Shown: positions 23,069 through 29,673 of the stretch, in pieces
Numbering within the stretch: position 1 is the stretch's first letter
Layout: every line of letters begins with the position of its first letter
DNA from: Solirubrobacter soli DSM 22325
GTDB lineage: Bacteria > Actinomycetota > Thermoleophilia > Solirubrobacterales > Solirubrobacteraceae
Direction of reading: 5' to 3'
Length of the DNA: 64,000 nt
Assembly: GCF_000423665.1 (NCBI RefSeq)
Contig: NZ_KE384071.1
Span: forward strand, 124,001-188,000
Made by a program: the position numbers and the translations under genes
Notes under the pieces: model-generated
What the model saw: only the letters and a program-made list of their open reading frames with translations
What the model was told of the DNA's origin: nothing
Database searches by the model: none

Positions 23069-24681
23069 CTCTGTGGCTCGGTTTGGCTCGGCGGTGGCGC
23101 GAGCGCGAACGCCTGCCACGGCCCCCGGTAGTTCTCGGTCGTGTATTGCTGGAAGACGCGCTCTCCGGCTCGGAGCCGCACGTCGGCGCGGAAGCATCCG
23201 TTGTTGATGTCCAGGTACACGCCTTGCATCGTCTTGCGTAGCGCGGCGTTGAGTTCGTCCACCCCGCGCGCTTGCTTGAGTTCGCCGCGCACCACACCCA
23301 CGATCTCGCTGTAGTAGTCGAGTGCGGCGTCGTGGCTCGGGGCGGCTTCCCACTCCGCTACCCGCGCCTCGGCATCCCCGACCGTCACGGCCTGCGCGCT
23401 GGCGGCCTGCTCGGCGGGCATCACCGCGCGCAGCGCCGCGTCCGCCAGCGTCTCGTCGCTGTCCTCGAGCAGCCGGAGGTGTTGCTCCCGCAACCGTTGG
23501 ACACGGCGCTCGAGGCCGCGCAGCTTCTCGCGCTCGCGCGCGAGGGCGGCACGCAACGCCTCCAACTCGCCGTCGCGATGCTCGGACTGCGCCAGCACCC
23601 ACTGCGCGAGTTGCTGGCCGATGATGCTTTCCAGGTGCCGGAGTACCGCGCCCTCCGCCATCTCGCACGAGATAGGCGGCGCATCGCAGAGCCCCGAGTT
23701 CTGCATCACGCGTCGGCACCGGTAGCCGTAGCCGCCGAGCTTCGCGTAGTGGCGCACATAGAGCGTCCCGCCGCACCGCAGGCAGAACGCGAGCCCGCCG
23801 GAGAGCATCCGCTTCTGGCTCTGCGATGGCCTGCCGCCTTTCCGGGCTTGCACCGCCGCCGGGTCCATCCGCTCAAGCTCAGCGTTGATCCGCTCCCACC
23901 GCTCGCGCTCGATCACGGGCGGGTAGCCGGTGCCGCCGCAGTAGTCCTCGTTCCGCACGATGCGGCGCACTGAGCGCGCCTCCCACGGCTTGCCCCGGCG
24001 CGTCCGCAACCCGTCCGTGTTCAGCTTGCGGGCTACTTCGCCGGGCGTGCTCCCCGCCTCCACCGCGTCCATGATCGGGTGGTACACGGCCCCCATGCGC
24101 TCGTCGTTCACGACGCGCTGACTGCACCCCACGCCGTCCACGATGACGGGCACTGCGTCGTAGCCGTCTGGGAGCGCGCCCACCGGCTTGCCCGCGCGTG
24201 CCCGCCTCGCCAACCCGCGCGTCACCGCCCGGCTCTTACGCTCGCTGTCCGCGTTGTTCCGGTCGCCGCGTGAGGCCACGCTGCTCAGGTCGCGGAACGT
24301 GGCGTCGTCGTCTACGGAGCGGAGCCGGATCGTGCCCCCCTCGAACTTGAGCGCCCACAGCGCCAGCTCCACGAGGTGCCGCGCCTGCTTGCCATCCCCG
24401 CGCGCCAATCGGTCACTGTCCTGTACCCAAAGGTCGCATCGGCCGTGCTCGCGGGCCAGGCGTTCCGTGTGCTCCATCGCCCGCACGAGATCTTCGCCAC
24501 GGTTGCCCTTCCACGCGCTCGCGTTCTCGTCCTTGTACTCGGCTTCGACGTGCTGCCCCGCTCTCTCGGCGGCGGCACGCGCGTCGTCTAGCTGCTCCGG
24601 GATCGAGTCGCGTTCGTCCGGTGTGCTCTTGGCCGCGTAAACGACGGCCGGTGGGGGTGCGTTACGCTCGTGAGCGCCCAC
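23026..24681 (-). CDS. int: Large serine recombinase (integrase) whose frame crosses the att site
   Basis: 551 residues, GTG start at 24681. The N-terminal resolvase domain has nucleophile Ser19 in VVYAAKSTPDERDSIPEQL and active-site arginines in VQDSDRLARGD. A recombinase domain follows (YHPIMDAVEAGSTPGEVARK, RSVRRIVRNEDYCGG), then a zinc ribbon (FCLRCGGTLYVRH, YRCRRVMQNSGLC) and a long coiled coil (LEALRAALAREREKLRGLER). The first active-site Arg position is Ala here, as in the YAAKST subgroup. The last 12 codons (VYVHPKWRPISW) are chromosomal DNA beyond the junction. In the circular form the frame would continue for 52 other codons. Confidence 0.92.
   Translation of the reverse strand: MGAHERNAPPPAVVYAAKSTPDERDSIPEQLDDARAAAERAGQHVEAEYKDENASAWKGNRGEDLVRAMEHTERLAREHGRCDLWVQDSDRLARGDGKQARHLVELALWALKFEGGTIRLRSVDDDATFRDLSSVASRGDRNNADSERKSRAVTRGLARRARAGKPVGALPDGYDAVPVIVDGVGCSQRVVNDERMGAVYHPIMDAVEAGSTPGEVARKLNTDGLRTRRGKPWEARSVRRIVRNEDYCGGTGYPPVIERERWERINAELERMDPAAVQARKGGRPSQSQKRMLSGGLAFCLRCGGTLYVRHYAKLGGYGYRCRRVMQNSGLCDAPPISCEMAEGAVLRHLESIIGQQLAQWVLAQSEHRDGELEALRAALAREREKLRGLERRVQRLREQHLRLLEDSDETLADAALRAVMPAEQAASAQAVTVGDAEARVAEWEAAPSHDAALDYYSEIVGVVRGELKQARGVDELNAALRKTMQGVYLDINNGCFRADVRLRAGERVFQQYTTENYRGPWQAFALAPPPSQTEPQSFVYVHPKWRPISW
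23051..23075. other. attL junction
   Basis: Left boundary of the element, in the sigma gene codons for GWTYTK. Aligning 23058-23072 with 33713-33727 shows ACxAA as the shared stretch (ACGAA at 23063-23067, ACCAA at 33718-33722). Crossover is therefore within AC or AA, consistent with the 2-base core of serine integrases. Left of it is sigma coding sequence; right of it is the end of the integrase frame. Confidence 0.8.
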
Positions 24682-24950
24682 GTTTGTCCTCTCTGTCTTG
24701 GCTTGGCTTCGTGGGCCGTGGCCTCGGAGCGTTGGCGCGCTCGCGAGGCCGACTACTTGGCCCGCCCCAATTGTACGGGCGGCCCCGGCAACTCGACCCG
24801 AAGCGGCGCCGGCATCTCGCCACTCAGCTAGGGACGCCCTCGCATCCGGGGTGAGTGCCCACTAACGTCCGGCCGGTACCGCGTTCCGCCGCGCAGCGGC
24901 AGGCCCGCATCCGGCCCTCGCCCATCCCTCCGAGGACCGCGCCGATCCCG

Positions 24951-24989
24951 ACGTGCCCCATCGTTATGGACCTCAACGATGGGGCACGT
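24951..24989. other. Perfect 15-bp inverted repeat with 9-base loop
   Basis: ACGTGCCCCATCGTT at 24951-24965 and its exact reverse complement at 24975-24989, loop ATGGACCTC. The stem is too GC-rich and lacks a T-run for a classic terminator. It may be a protein-binding site, a replication or transfer origin stem, or a structured RNA. Confidence 0.75.
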
Positions 24990-25193
24990 GGCGTTTCATG
25001 GTGAACGCGCCGCGATGTGTGTACGTTCTGGGTACGGCGCGCCTCTAAATTGACCGGGGGAGCGACGGCGGCAGGTGAAACAGGCACCGATGCCGTGCCG
25101 GGGTGGTAGCTGGCGCGGGCCGCCGAACCCGAACGGTGCGAGGGATGCGGGCATCTTTCTCCCCCGTTGAACTCGCACCGTTCCGGGGCCGAC

Positions 25194-25241
25194 TCACTCA
25201 CAGCATTCTTTTTCACTGTGAGCCTCGACATGTGTGAGTGA
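25194..25241. promoter_or_regulatory. Candidate operator cluster upstream of 25302
   Basis: TCACTCACA at 25194-25202 is the exact inverse of TGTGAGTGA at 25233-25241, and TCACTGTGA sits between them at 25213-25221. A similar TCACAGGTGTGA occurs at 31084-31095 before the capsid gene. Paired half-sites in two element promoters suggest one element-encoded repressor; the RHH protein at 26371 is a candidate. Confidence 0.5.
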
Positions 25242-25301
25242 CCGTGCTTCATTCATCTCAGTTGCCCACCACCCACCGGCCACTGAGCCAGGGAGCACCA
25301 C

Positions 25302-25811
25302 ATGTCCGAGCAGACCGCCACCCCCACCCTCCGCGAGCAGGCCGACGCCGCCGCCGCCAAGCTGAGCACCGTGCAGGACGCCATCACGGCGATCACGGTG
25401 GAGCTGGAGAAGGGCGAGGCTAAGGGAGCCGCCAAGAGCAAGCTGACGAAGGCGCTCGGCAAGCTGGAGGCCGAGGCCGCCGCGCTGAAGCCCACCGCCG
25501 AGTTGTTCGCCACGAAGAGCGGCCGGAAGCGCCCCGCCGCCAGCGTGGCGAGCACAGACGGCGAGATCACCTGCAAGACGTGCGGTGAGACGCAGCCGGA
25601 GACCAAGTTCCCGACGATCAACAGCGCCAGCGGCAAGCGGGGCGAGGAGTGCCGCGCCTGCCAGCGTGAGCGCCGCGCCACGAAGGCCGCCGAGCGCGAG
25701 GCCGCCGCCGCACCGAAGCCGAGCGCCCGTAAGCGCGCCCCGAAGGCCGGGCCTGCCGAGCAGCGTGGGGCCGCCACCGAGGCCCCCGTGAGCGCGCCCG
25801 CCGCCGCGTAG
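25302..25811 (+). CDS. Zinc-ribbon protein with coiled coil and basic tail
   Basis: 169 residues. The N-terminal part is a coiled coil (TLREQADAAAAKLSTVQDAI, LTKALGKLEAEAAALK). A CxxC zinc motif pair follows (ITCKTCGETQPETKFP and ECRACQRERRATKAAERE), similar to the small zinc modules next to phage HNH nucleases, but no HNH residues are seen. The Ala/Pro/Lys tail is disordered. GGGAG precedes the ATG by 6 bases. It may be a DNA-binding accessory protein; the function is not established. The neighbours are mobile-element genes. Confidence 0.75.
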   Translation: MSEQTATPTLREQADAAAAKLSTVQDAITAITVELEKGEAKGAAKSKLTKALGKLEAEAAALKPTAELFATKSGRKRPAASVASTDGEITCKTCGETQPETKFPTINSASGKRGEECRACQRERRATKAAEREAAAAPKPSARKRAPKAGPAEQRGAATEAPVSAPAAA

Positions 25812-25838
25812 CCACCACCGAACACCCGAGCAGCACCC

Positions 25839-25863
25839 GCGCCCCGGCTAGCCACCGGGGCGC
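25839..25863 (+). terminator. Terminator-like hairpin after the zinc-ribbon gene
   Basis: GCGCCCCGG, 7-base loop CTAGCCA, CCGGGGCGC, then TTT: a perfect 9-bp GC stem 28 bases after the stop of 25302-25811. The T-run is short, as is usual in high-GC genomes. Confidence 0.65.
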
Positions 25864-26002
25864 TTTGCTGTGCGGCCCCGTGCGGGCCGCGTGAGCCCGA
25901 GGACCGGCAGGCCCCTACTCACGGCCCGGCCGCCGCTCCCTCGGCCTGAGAGCGGGCTACGCTCCCGCCGAGCGGTGGAGGGCTCACCCTAGGAGGTCAG
26001 CC

Positions 26003-26137
26003 GTGCTCACCGGGTCCCATCAGCCCGGACGCGTCGGTGCCGAAGCCGCTCACCTCTGCCGTGTCCCGGCCGCGTCTGCGCCCCGGTGCCCGAACCGCTC
26101 GGACACCACCCGAGGCCGCCGGCATCAATTCCCGTGA
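26003..26137 (+). CDS. Possible 44-residue small protein
   Basis: GTG start 6 bases after a perfect Shine-Dalgarno AGGAGG (25991-25996), 44 codons, TGA stop. The product is Arg/Pro/Ser-rich with two Cys and no recognisable motif. The strong ribosome site is the only positive evidence; it could instead be a leader peptide for the downstream RHH operon. The rest of 25864-26370 (about 500 bases) shows no other gene. Confidence 0.3.
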   Translation: MLTGSHQPGRVGAEAAHLCRVPAASAPRCPNRSDTTRGRRHQFP

Positions 26138-26370
26138 CGACCGCCGACGACGTGCGACAGCGGCACGTTCCCTCACACATCCGGCCCGCATCCGACCCGA
26201 AGGAGGGGGGGCGGGGTCGCATCGCCGACCGCCCGCCGGGGCGGCACCCGGCAGGTGCTCACCGCGCGCGCCGCGCCATCGTGTTACGGGAGGTGACAGT
26301 AACTTCCCGTGGTGTTCGTGGGGAACGCCCAGATTGTGATGTTCTGAGTGTTCGTGTACATCGTTGAGTT

Positions 26371-26592
26371 ATGCCGTATGTGAACATCTACCTCAGCGAT
26401 GAGGTAAAAGAGCGGTTCGACTCAGCTCGCGGTGATGTGAGTGCAAGTCGATGGGCCGCCAGAGCCATCGAGCAGCGGTTGGAACGTGAACCGCCGCCGG
26501 AGCTGGTGAACACTGAACCGTTGCTCGGGATGGGCCGGGGCCGCATGGGCGGTCCGCGGTCGTCAAAGCGCAAGCCGAGGGGTGAGCGATGA
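26371..26592 (+). CDS. Ribbon-helix-helix DNA-binding protein
   Basis: 73 residues. The beta-strand YVNIYLSDE, followed by helix VKERFDSARG and helix SASRWAARAIEQRLERE, gives the ribbon-helix-helix (CopG/Arc) pattern. A basic tail (RSSKRKPRGER) follows. Such proteins act as dimeric repressors, antitoxins or plasmid copy/relaxosome factors. Its TGA overlaps the ATG of the next gene by 4 bases, so it is co-translated with the membrane protein and translocase and may regulate them. No toxin gene is adjacent. The base composition upstream is more AT-rich than the host average. Confidence 0.78.
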   Translation: MPYVNIYLSDEVKERFDSARGDVSASRWAARAIEQRLEREPPPELVNTEPLLGMGRGRMGGPRSSKRKPRGER

Positions 26593-27011
26593 ACCGCCAG
26601 CAATGGGTGACGGCGCTCGTGCTCGTCCTCGTGTTCATCGCGTTGATGTATGGGTTCGTGCTGCCGCTCGTGCACAGCGTCCAGGACACCGTGGGGGCCG
26701 CGCAGACGGCCACGCAGACGGCGCAGCAAACCGCGAGCGCCATGCAAGCGATGGCCGCGTCGATGAAGCGCCTACAGGCCGCCATCGACCCCGACAGCGA
26801 CGCCGCCAAGAACGTCGCCACGAAGGAAGCGCAGAAGGCGTGGTGCAAGGACTGGCAACACGGGTTCAAGCCGTGGGACCCGGAGGTCAGCGGCACCGGC
26901 TGGTTCCTGAAGATGCCGAGCGGCCCCGGCAAGCACTACGCGACGGAGGACGAGGCGCGGGCGGAGGCGCAGCGGCTCGCGGAGCAGTTCGGAGAGAAGG
27001 CGGGGTGCTGA
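26589..27011 (+). CDS. Single-pass membrane protein of the transfer operon
   Basis: 140 residues: an N-terminal membrane helix (WVTALVLVLVFIALMYGFVLPLV), a heptad-like region rich in Gln/Thr/Ala (VQDTVGAAQTATQTAQQTAS), then a C-terminal domain with WCKDWQHGFKPWDPEVSG and KHYATEDEARAEAQRLAEQFG. I do not recognise the family. Its position between the RHH gene (4-base overlap) and the translocase gene (1-base gap) suggests an accessory membrane subunit, as the small Spd/Tra proteins are for TraB in Streptomyces plasmids; that is inference. Confidence 0.75.
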   Translation: MNRQQWVTALVLVLVFIALMYGFVLPLVHSVQDTVGAAQTATQTAQQTASAMQAMAASMKRLQAAIDPDSDAAKNVATKEAQKAWCKDWQHGFKPWDPEVSGTGWFLKMPSGPGKHYATEDEARAEAQRLAEQFGEKAGC

Positions 27012-27012
27012 C

Positions 27013-28785
27013 GTGGTTATCCGGACGATCGATGTGGTGGAGCGGGCGCTCCGGCACGCGCCGCTCCTCGTAGCGCTCGCCGTCTGGTTCGTCGCGGTGG
27101 CGGTGCTCGGGAGCGTGCTCGGCACGGTCGCCGCCTACGGGGGCGGGTGGTGGCTCGCCAGGGACGCGATGCGCGGGCTGCATCGGCGGTACGGCCCGGC
27201 GGTGCTCGTCGCCGCCGTCGCGCTCATCGTCTGGGAGTTTGCGGTGAACGCGCTCGGGTTGTGGCTCGGCACCGCCGGGACGCTCGCGACGGTGGCGCTC
27301 ACGGTGTGGGCGAACTGGCCGTGGTTCCGGGCTCAGTGGCGTGTCCTCCGGGCGTGGCGGGATTGGCGGAGGGCGTGCGCGGCGTGCGGGCTCTCCCGCC
27401 CGGATCGCCCGGCCCCGAGGTTGCGGAGGTTCGCGAACTCCCGCGTGGGGATCGAGCTCACCGTCGATTGTGGGCACGGGTGGACCGCGAGCGATGTGGA
27501 GCGAGCCGCACCCGGCCTTGCATCGTGGTACCGGGCACGGGAGGTGCGAGTGAGCCAGGACACGGCCGACGCGGGCCGCTGCACGGTGCTTGTCGTGGCC
27601 CGCGACCCACTTGCCCGGATGGCGGGCACCCCGTGGCCCAACCTAGACGCCATCGGGCTCAGCATGTGGGACCCCATCCCGCTCGCGCTGGATGCGAACG
27701 GCCAAACCAGACGAATCCGGCTCCCCGACAGCCACCTGCTCATCGGCGGCGAACCCGGCGGCGGCAAATCCGTCGCCATGTCGATGATCGTCGCTACCGC
27801 CGCGCTCGACACAACCTGCACCGTGTTCGCGCTCGACGGCAAGCAAGTCGACCTCGTGCCGTGGGAGAACTCGTGTGCCGCGTTCGCCGGGGCCAACATG
27901 GAAGATGCGCTCACGGTCCTGCGGGACGCCGAAGTCTGGATGGACAGCGCATACGCGGCGCTCCGGGCCGCCGGTAAGCGCAAGGTCACCGAGGGCGATC
28001 CGCTCGGCGTGCTCGTTGTCGATGAGCTGGCGTACTACGCGAACTCGGGCAAGACCAGCAAGGAGTTCAACGGCAAGCTCCGCGATCTCGTGGCACGCGG
28101 GAGGGCCGCCGGCTTGATTGTTGTGGCCGCCACGCAGAAGCCGAGCACCGACACCATCCCGTCCTCGATCCGTGACCTGTTCCCGGCCCGGTGGGCGCTG
28201 CGCTGCTCCACCCCGGAAGCCTCGGACACCGTGCTCGGCAAGGGCCGCGCGGCAGCGGGCACGGACGCCTCCCGCATCGCCCGTGAAGCCAGGGGCACCG
28301 GGTACGTTCTCGATGAAGGATCCGCGCCCGTGCTGTGCCGCTCTTACTTCATCAGCGATGACCAGCTAGAGGCCTTGGCAGGGAGGGCCGCCAACCAACG
28401 CAGCGCAGGGCCGCCCACGCACTCCCTCCCCGGTGCGGTCGGTGTTGTCGCTCCGGGTGCGGTGCCCGGTGGCGGGGAGGTGGGGATGGGGAGCGGCGAG
28501 CACGCACGAAGTGCGAGCGCAGTCGGGGAGCCTTTCCCCGCGCTCTCCCCTTCCCCGGCGGTAGTCGTCCCGGGTCCGGGGGGTCCTGAGCCGGGCGTGT
28601 CGGGTGGGGGGAAGGAACCCGTGGCGGCCAGGGCTCACGGGGCGGGGGGCCAGTGGGGGCCGCTTATCGCGGTGGAGCTGGCGGAGCGGCCGGGCAGCAA
28701 CGCGGAGATCGCGCGGCGGCTCGGGTGCGACCGGACGACGGTGGCGTACCACCGGAGGCGGCTCGCTACGTCTGATCTGTCGTGA
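27013..28785 (+). CDS. FtsK/SpoIIIE-type DNA translocase, TraB-like
   Basis: 590 residues, GTG start. Membrane helices at about 17-43 and 62-100, a linker with CAACGLSR, then an FtsK motor with Walker A GEPGGGKS at 246-253, Walker B LGVLVVDEL at 331-339, and VAATQKPSTDTIP at about 371-383. A Pro/Gly-rich linker leads to a C-terminal helix-turn-helix (SNAEIARRLGCDRTTVAYHR). This is the build of TraB/TraSA proteins of actinomycete plasmids and AICEs, which move double-stranded DNA after their C-terminal winged helix binds clt repeats. A phased repeat tract lies 200 bases downstream. A packaging role with the capsid is an alternative. Confidence 0.88.
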   Translation: MVIRTIDVVERALRHAPLLVALAVWFVAVAVLGSVLGTVAAYGGGWWLARDAMRGLHRRYGPAVLVAAVALIVWEFAVNALGLWLGTAGTLATVALTVWANWPWFRAQWRVLRAWRDWRRACAACGLSRPDRPAPRLRRFANSRVGIELTVDCGHGWTASDVERAAPGLASWYRAREVRVSQDTADAGRCTVLVVARDPLARMAGTPWPNLDAIGLSMWDPIPLALDANGQTRRIRLPDSHLLIGGEPGGGKSVAMSMIVATAALDTTCTVFALDGKQVDLVPWENSCAAFAGANMEDALTVLRDAEVWMDSAYAALRAAGKRKVTEGDPLGVLVVDELAYYANSGKTSKEFNGKLRDLVARGRAAGLIVVAATQKPSTDTIPSSIRDLFPARWALRCSTPEASDTVLGKGRAAAGTDASRIAREARGTGYVLDEGSAPVLCRSYFISDDQLEALAGRAANQRSAGPPTHSLPGAVGVVAPGAVPGGGEVGMGSGEHARSASAVGEPFPALSPSPAVVVPGPGGPEPGVSGGGKEPVAARAHGAGGQWGPLIAVELAERPGSNAEIARRLGCDRTTVAYHRRRLATSDLS

Positions 28786-28868
28786 CGGTTGTGACGCGAC
28801 GCATATGTCCGCCATAGCCGGTAGCGTCACGACTTGACTAGTCATCCGTGGCTAGCGGTACAGGAGCG

Positions 28869-28914
28869 CCCGCCCCGTAGCTTCATCTCGCCAAAGGTTC
28901 CGCTACGGGGCGGG
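28869..28914. terminator. 13-bp inverted repeat, possible bidirectional terminator
   Basis: CCCGCCCCGTAGC at 28869-28881 and its exact inverse at 28902-28914, 20-base loop. It lies between convergent operons. No T-run follows on either side, so termination is only inferred from position. Confidence 0.5.
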
Positions 28915-28980
28915 AACCTGCTTGCCATGCCTGAGGGGTTATACGGATCGTCCCGGTCGGTACCGGGCGGTGTCCGGGCG

Positions 28981-29040
28981 TTGGCCGGACACGATTTGAC
29001 ACCAGTTGACATCTTTGGACACCGTTGGACACCGTGGTTG
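28981..29040. repeat. Phased 10-bp direct repeats, candidate clt/iteron locus
   Basis: Consecutive decamers TTGGCCGGAC, ACGATTTGAC, ACCAGTTGAC, ATCTTTGGAC, ACCGTTGGAC, ACCGTGGTTG. The first five end in GAC and the period is one helical turn, so a protein would see the sites on one face. The spot, about 200 bases downstream of the TraB-like gene, matches where Streptomyces plasmids carry the clt transfer locus. Replication iterons are the alternative. Confidence 0.6.
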
Positions 29041-29240
29041 CCGTCACGGGGTTCCGCGAGAGCGCGCGAAAACCCGCATTCGCCCGTAAAAGCCCTCCGA
29101 AGCGAACGCCGACGCGCCAACTTGGTTCCGCAGGTGCGGTTGCGGTCCCCCTGGCCCCGGATTTCGCCCGGCTCGAACCTGTGTCCGGAGGTGCTGAGCC
29201 CGGAGCCCTGGGTGGCAGGACTCCGGGCGGCGAGGTGCGG

Positions 29241-29453
29241 CTACCGGGGCGCGGGTGGTTTGCGCCGGGGCGGGGTGCCGCCGTAGCCCCGGTGCACGAT
29301 GTGCGGGTCTGGCGCGGCGGCCTCGTCGCGCAGCGCCCGGATCTCGTCCACGGTCACGCCGAGGTCCCTGGCGAGCTTGTAATCGCCCCGGGGGTCCGTG
29401 AGGGCCGCGCGCTTGATCCACGGCGCGATGGTGCGAGTCTTCACCCGCCTCAT
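29241..29453 (-). CDS. Small uncharacterised protein downstream of the capsid gene
   Basis: 70 residues: MRRVKTRTIAPWIKRAA, then DYKLARDLGVTVDEIRALRDE with a helix-turn-helix-like cadence, and a basic Pro-rich tail. Its ATG overlaps the stop of the preceding small gene by 4 bases, so it is the last gene of the capsid operon. I do not recognise it. Confidence 0.6.
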   Translation of the reverse strand: MRRVKTRTIAPWIKRAALTDPRGDYKLARDLGVTVDEIRALRDEAAAPDPHIVHRGYGGTPPRRKPPAPR

Positions 29454-29671
29454 CCGAACCCCCCGGCGCGGGCGTGCGTCTCCGTGAGGAGCACGTAAAC
29501 GACGCGGCCGTCGAGGTCGGGTTCGTTGCGGCGCACGTAGGAGGCTTCGCGCGGCCCGAACTCGGAGCGCTCGAAGACGCGTAGCTGGCGCGGTAGGTCT
29601 TCTGCGTCACGGTCCTGGCAGCGGCCGTCGAATGGCCCGCCGTGGAACGTGGCGGTCACTGGCGCGTTCAT
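29450..29671 (-). CDS. Small uncharacterised protein directly after the capsid gene
   Basis: 73 residues from MNAPVTATFHGGPFDGRCQD, continuing with LRVFERSEFGPREASYVRR and VVYVLLTETHARAGG. The phrase FHGGPFDGR recurs in small actinobacterial and phage proteins with no assigned function. The start lies 2 bases after the capsid stop, and the stop overlaps the next gene by 4 bases, so translation is coupled to the capsid. Confidence 0.7.
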   Translation of the reverse strand: MNAPVTATFHGGPFDGRCQDRDAEDLPRQLRVFERSEFGPREASYVRRNEPDLDGRVVYVLLTETHARAGGFG

Positions 29672-29673
29672 GG

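Larger units (their letters stand above)
24682..25301. promoter_or_regulatory. Long divergent intergenic region with hairpins and TGTGA half-sites
   Basis: 620 bases between the leftward integrase and the rightward 25302 gene, with no convincing gene. It contains a near-perfect hairpin at 24720-24750 (GGCCTCGGAGCG with CGCTCGCGAGGCC), a perfect 15-bp inverted repeat at 24951-24989, and a promoter-proximal cluster of TCAC/GTGA sites at 25194-25241. Divergent promoters for integrase and plus-strand genes are expected here; control sites for lysogeny or replication are plausible. Confidence 0.6.
28786..29240. promoter_or_regulatory. Non-coding region between convergent translocase and capsid operons
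   Basis: 455 bases without a convincing gene. It holds GTGACGC/GCGTCAC (28791-28797, 28824-28830) just after the translocase stop, a 13-bp inverted repeat (28869-28914), GTGTCCGG/CCGGACAC around 28970-28992, and a 10-bp phased repeat tract (28981-29040). Both flanking operons end here, so terminators are expected, but the repeat tract is more than that needs. Confidence 0.65.

Noticed and set aside
24824..25252. 142-codon minus-strand open frame in the integrase upstream gap
   Set aside because: Low-complexity translation, no ribosome site, and it would span the inverted repeat and promoter region.
26371..27011. Toxin-antitoxin pair (RHH antitoxin with the membrane protein as toxin)
   Set aside because: The second gene has no toxin fold and is coupled to the translocase gene; an accessory transfer role is simpler.
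28834..29286. 150-codon plus-strand open frame between the translocase and capsid operons
   Set aside because: It covers the inverted and phased repeats, lacks motifs and runs against the capsid operon; repeats better explain the stretch.
29044..29610. 188-codon minus-strand frame overlapping the two small capsid-operon genes
   Set aside because: The other frame has coupled starts and stops and protein-like sequence; this one is a shadow.
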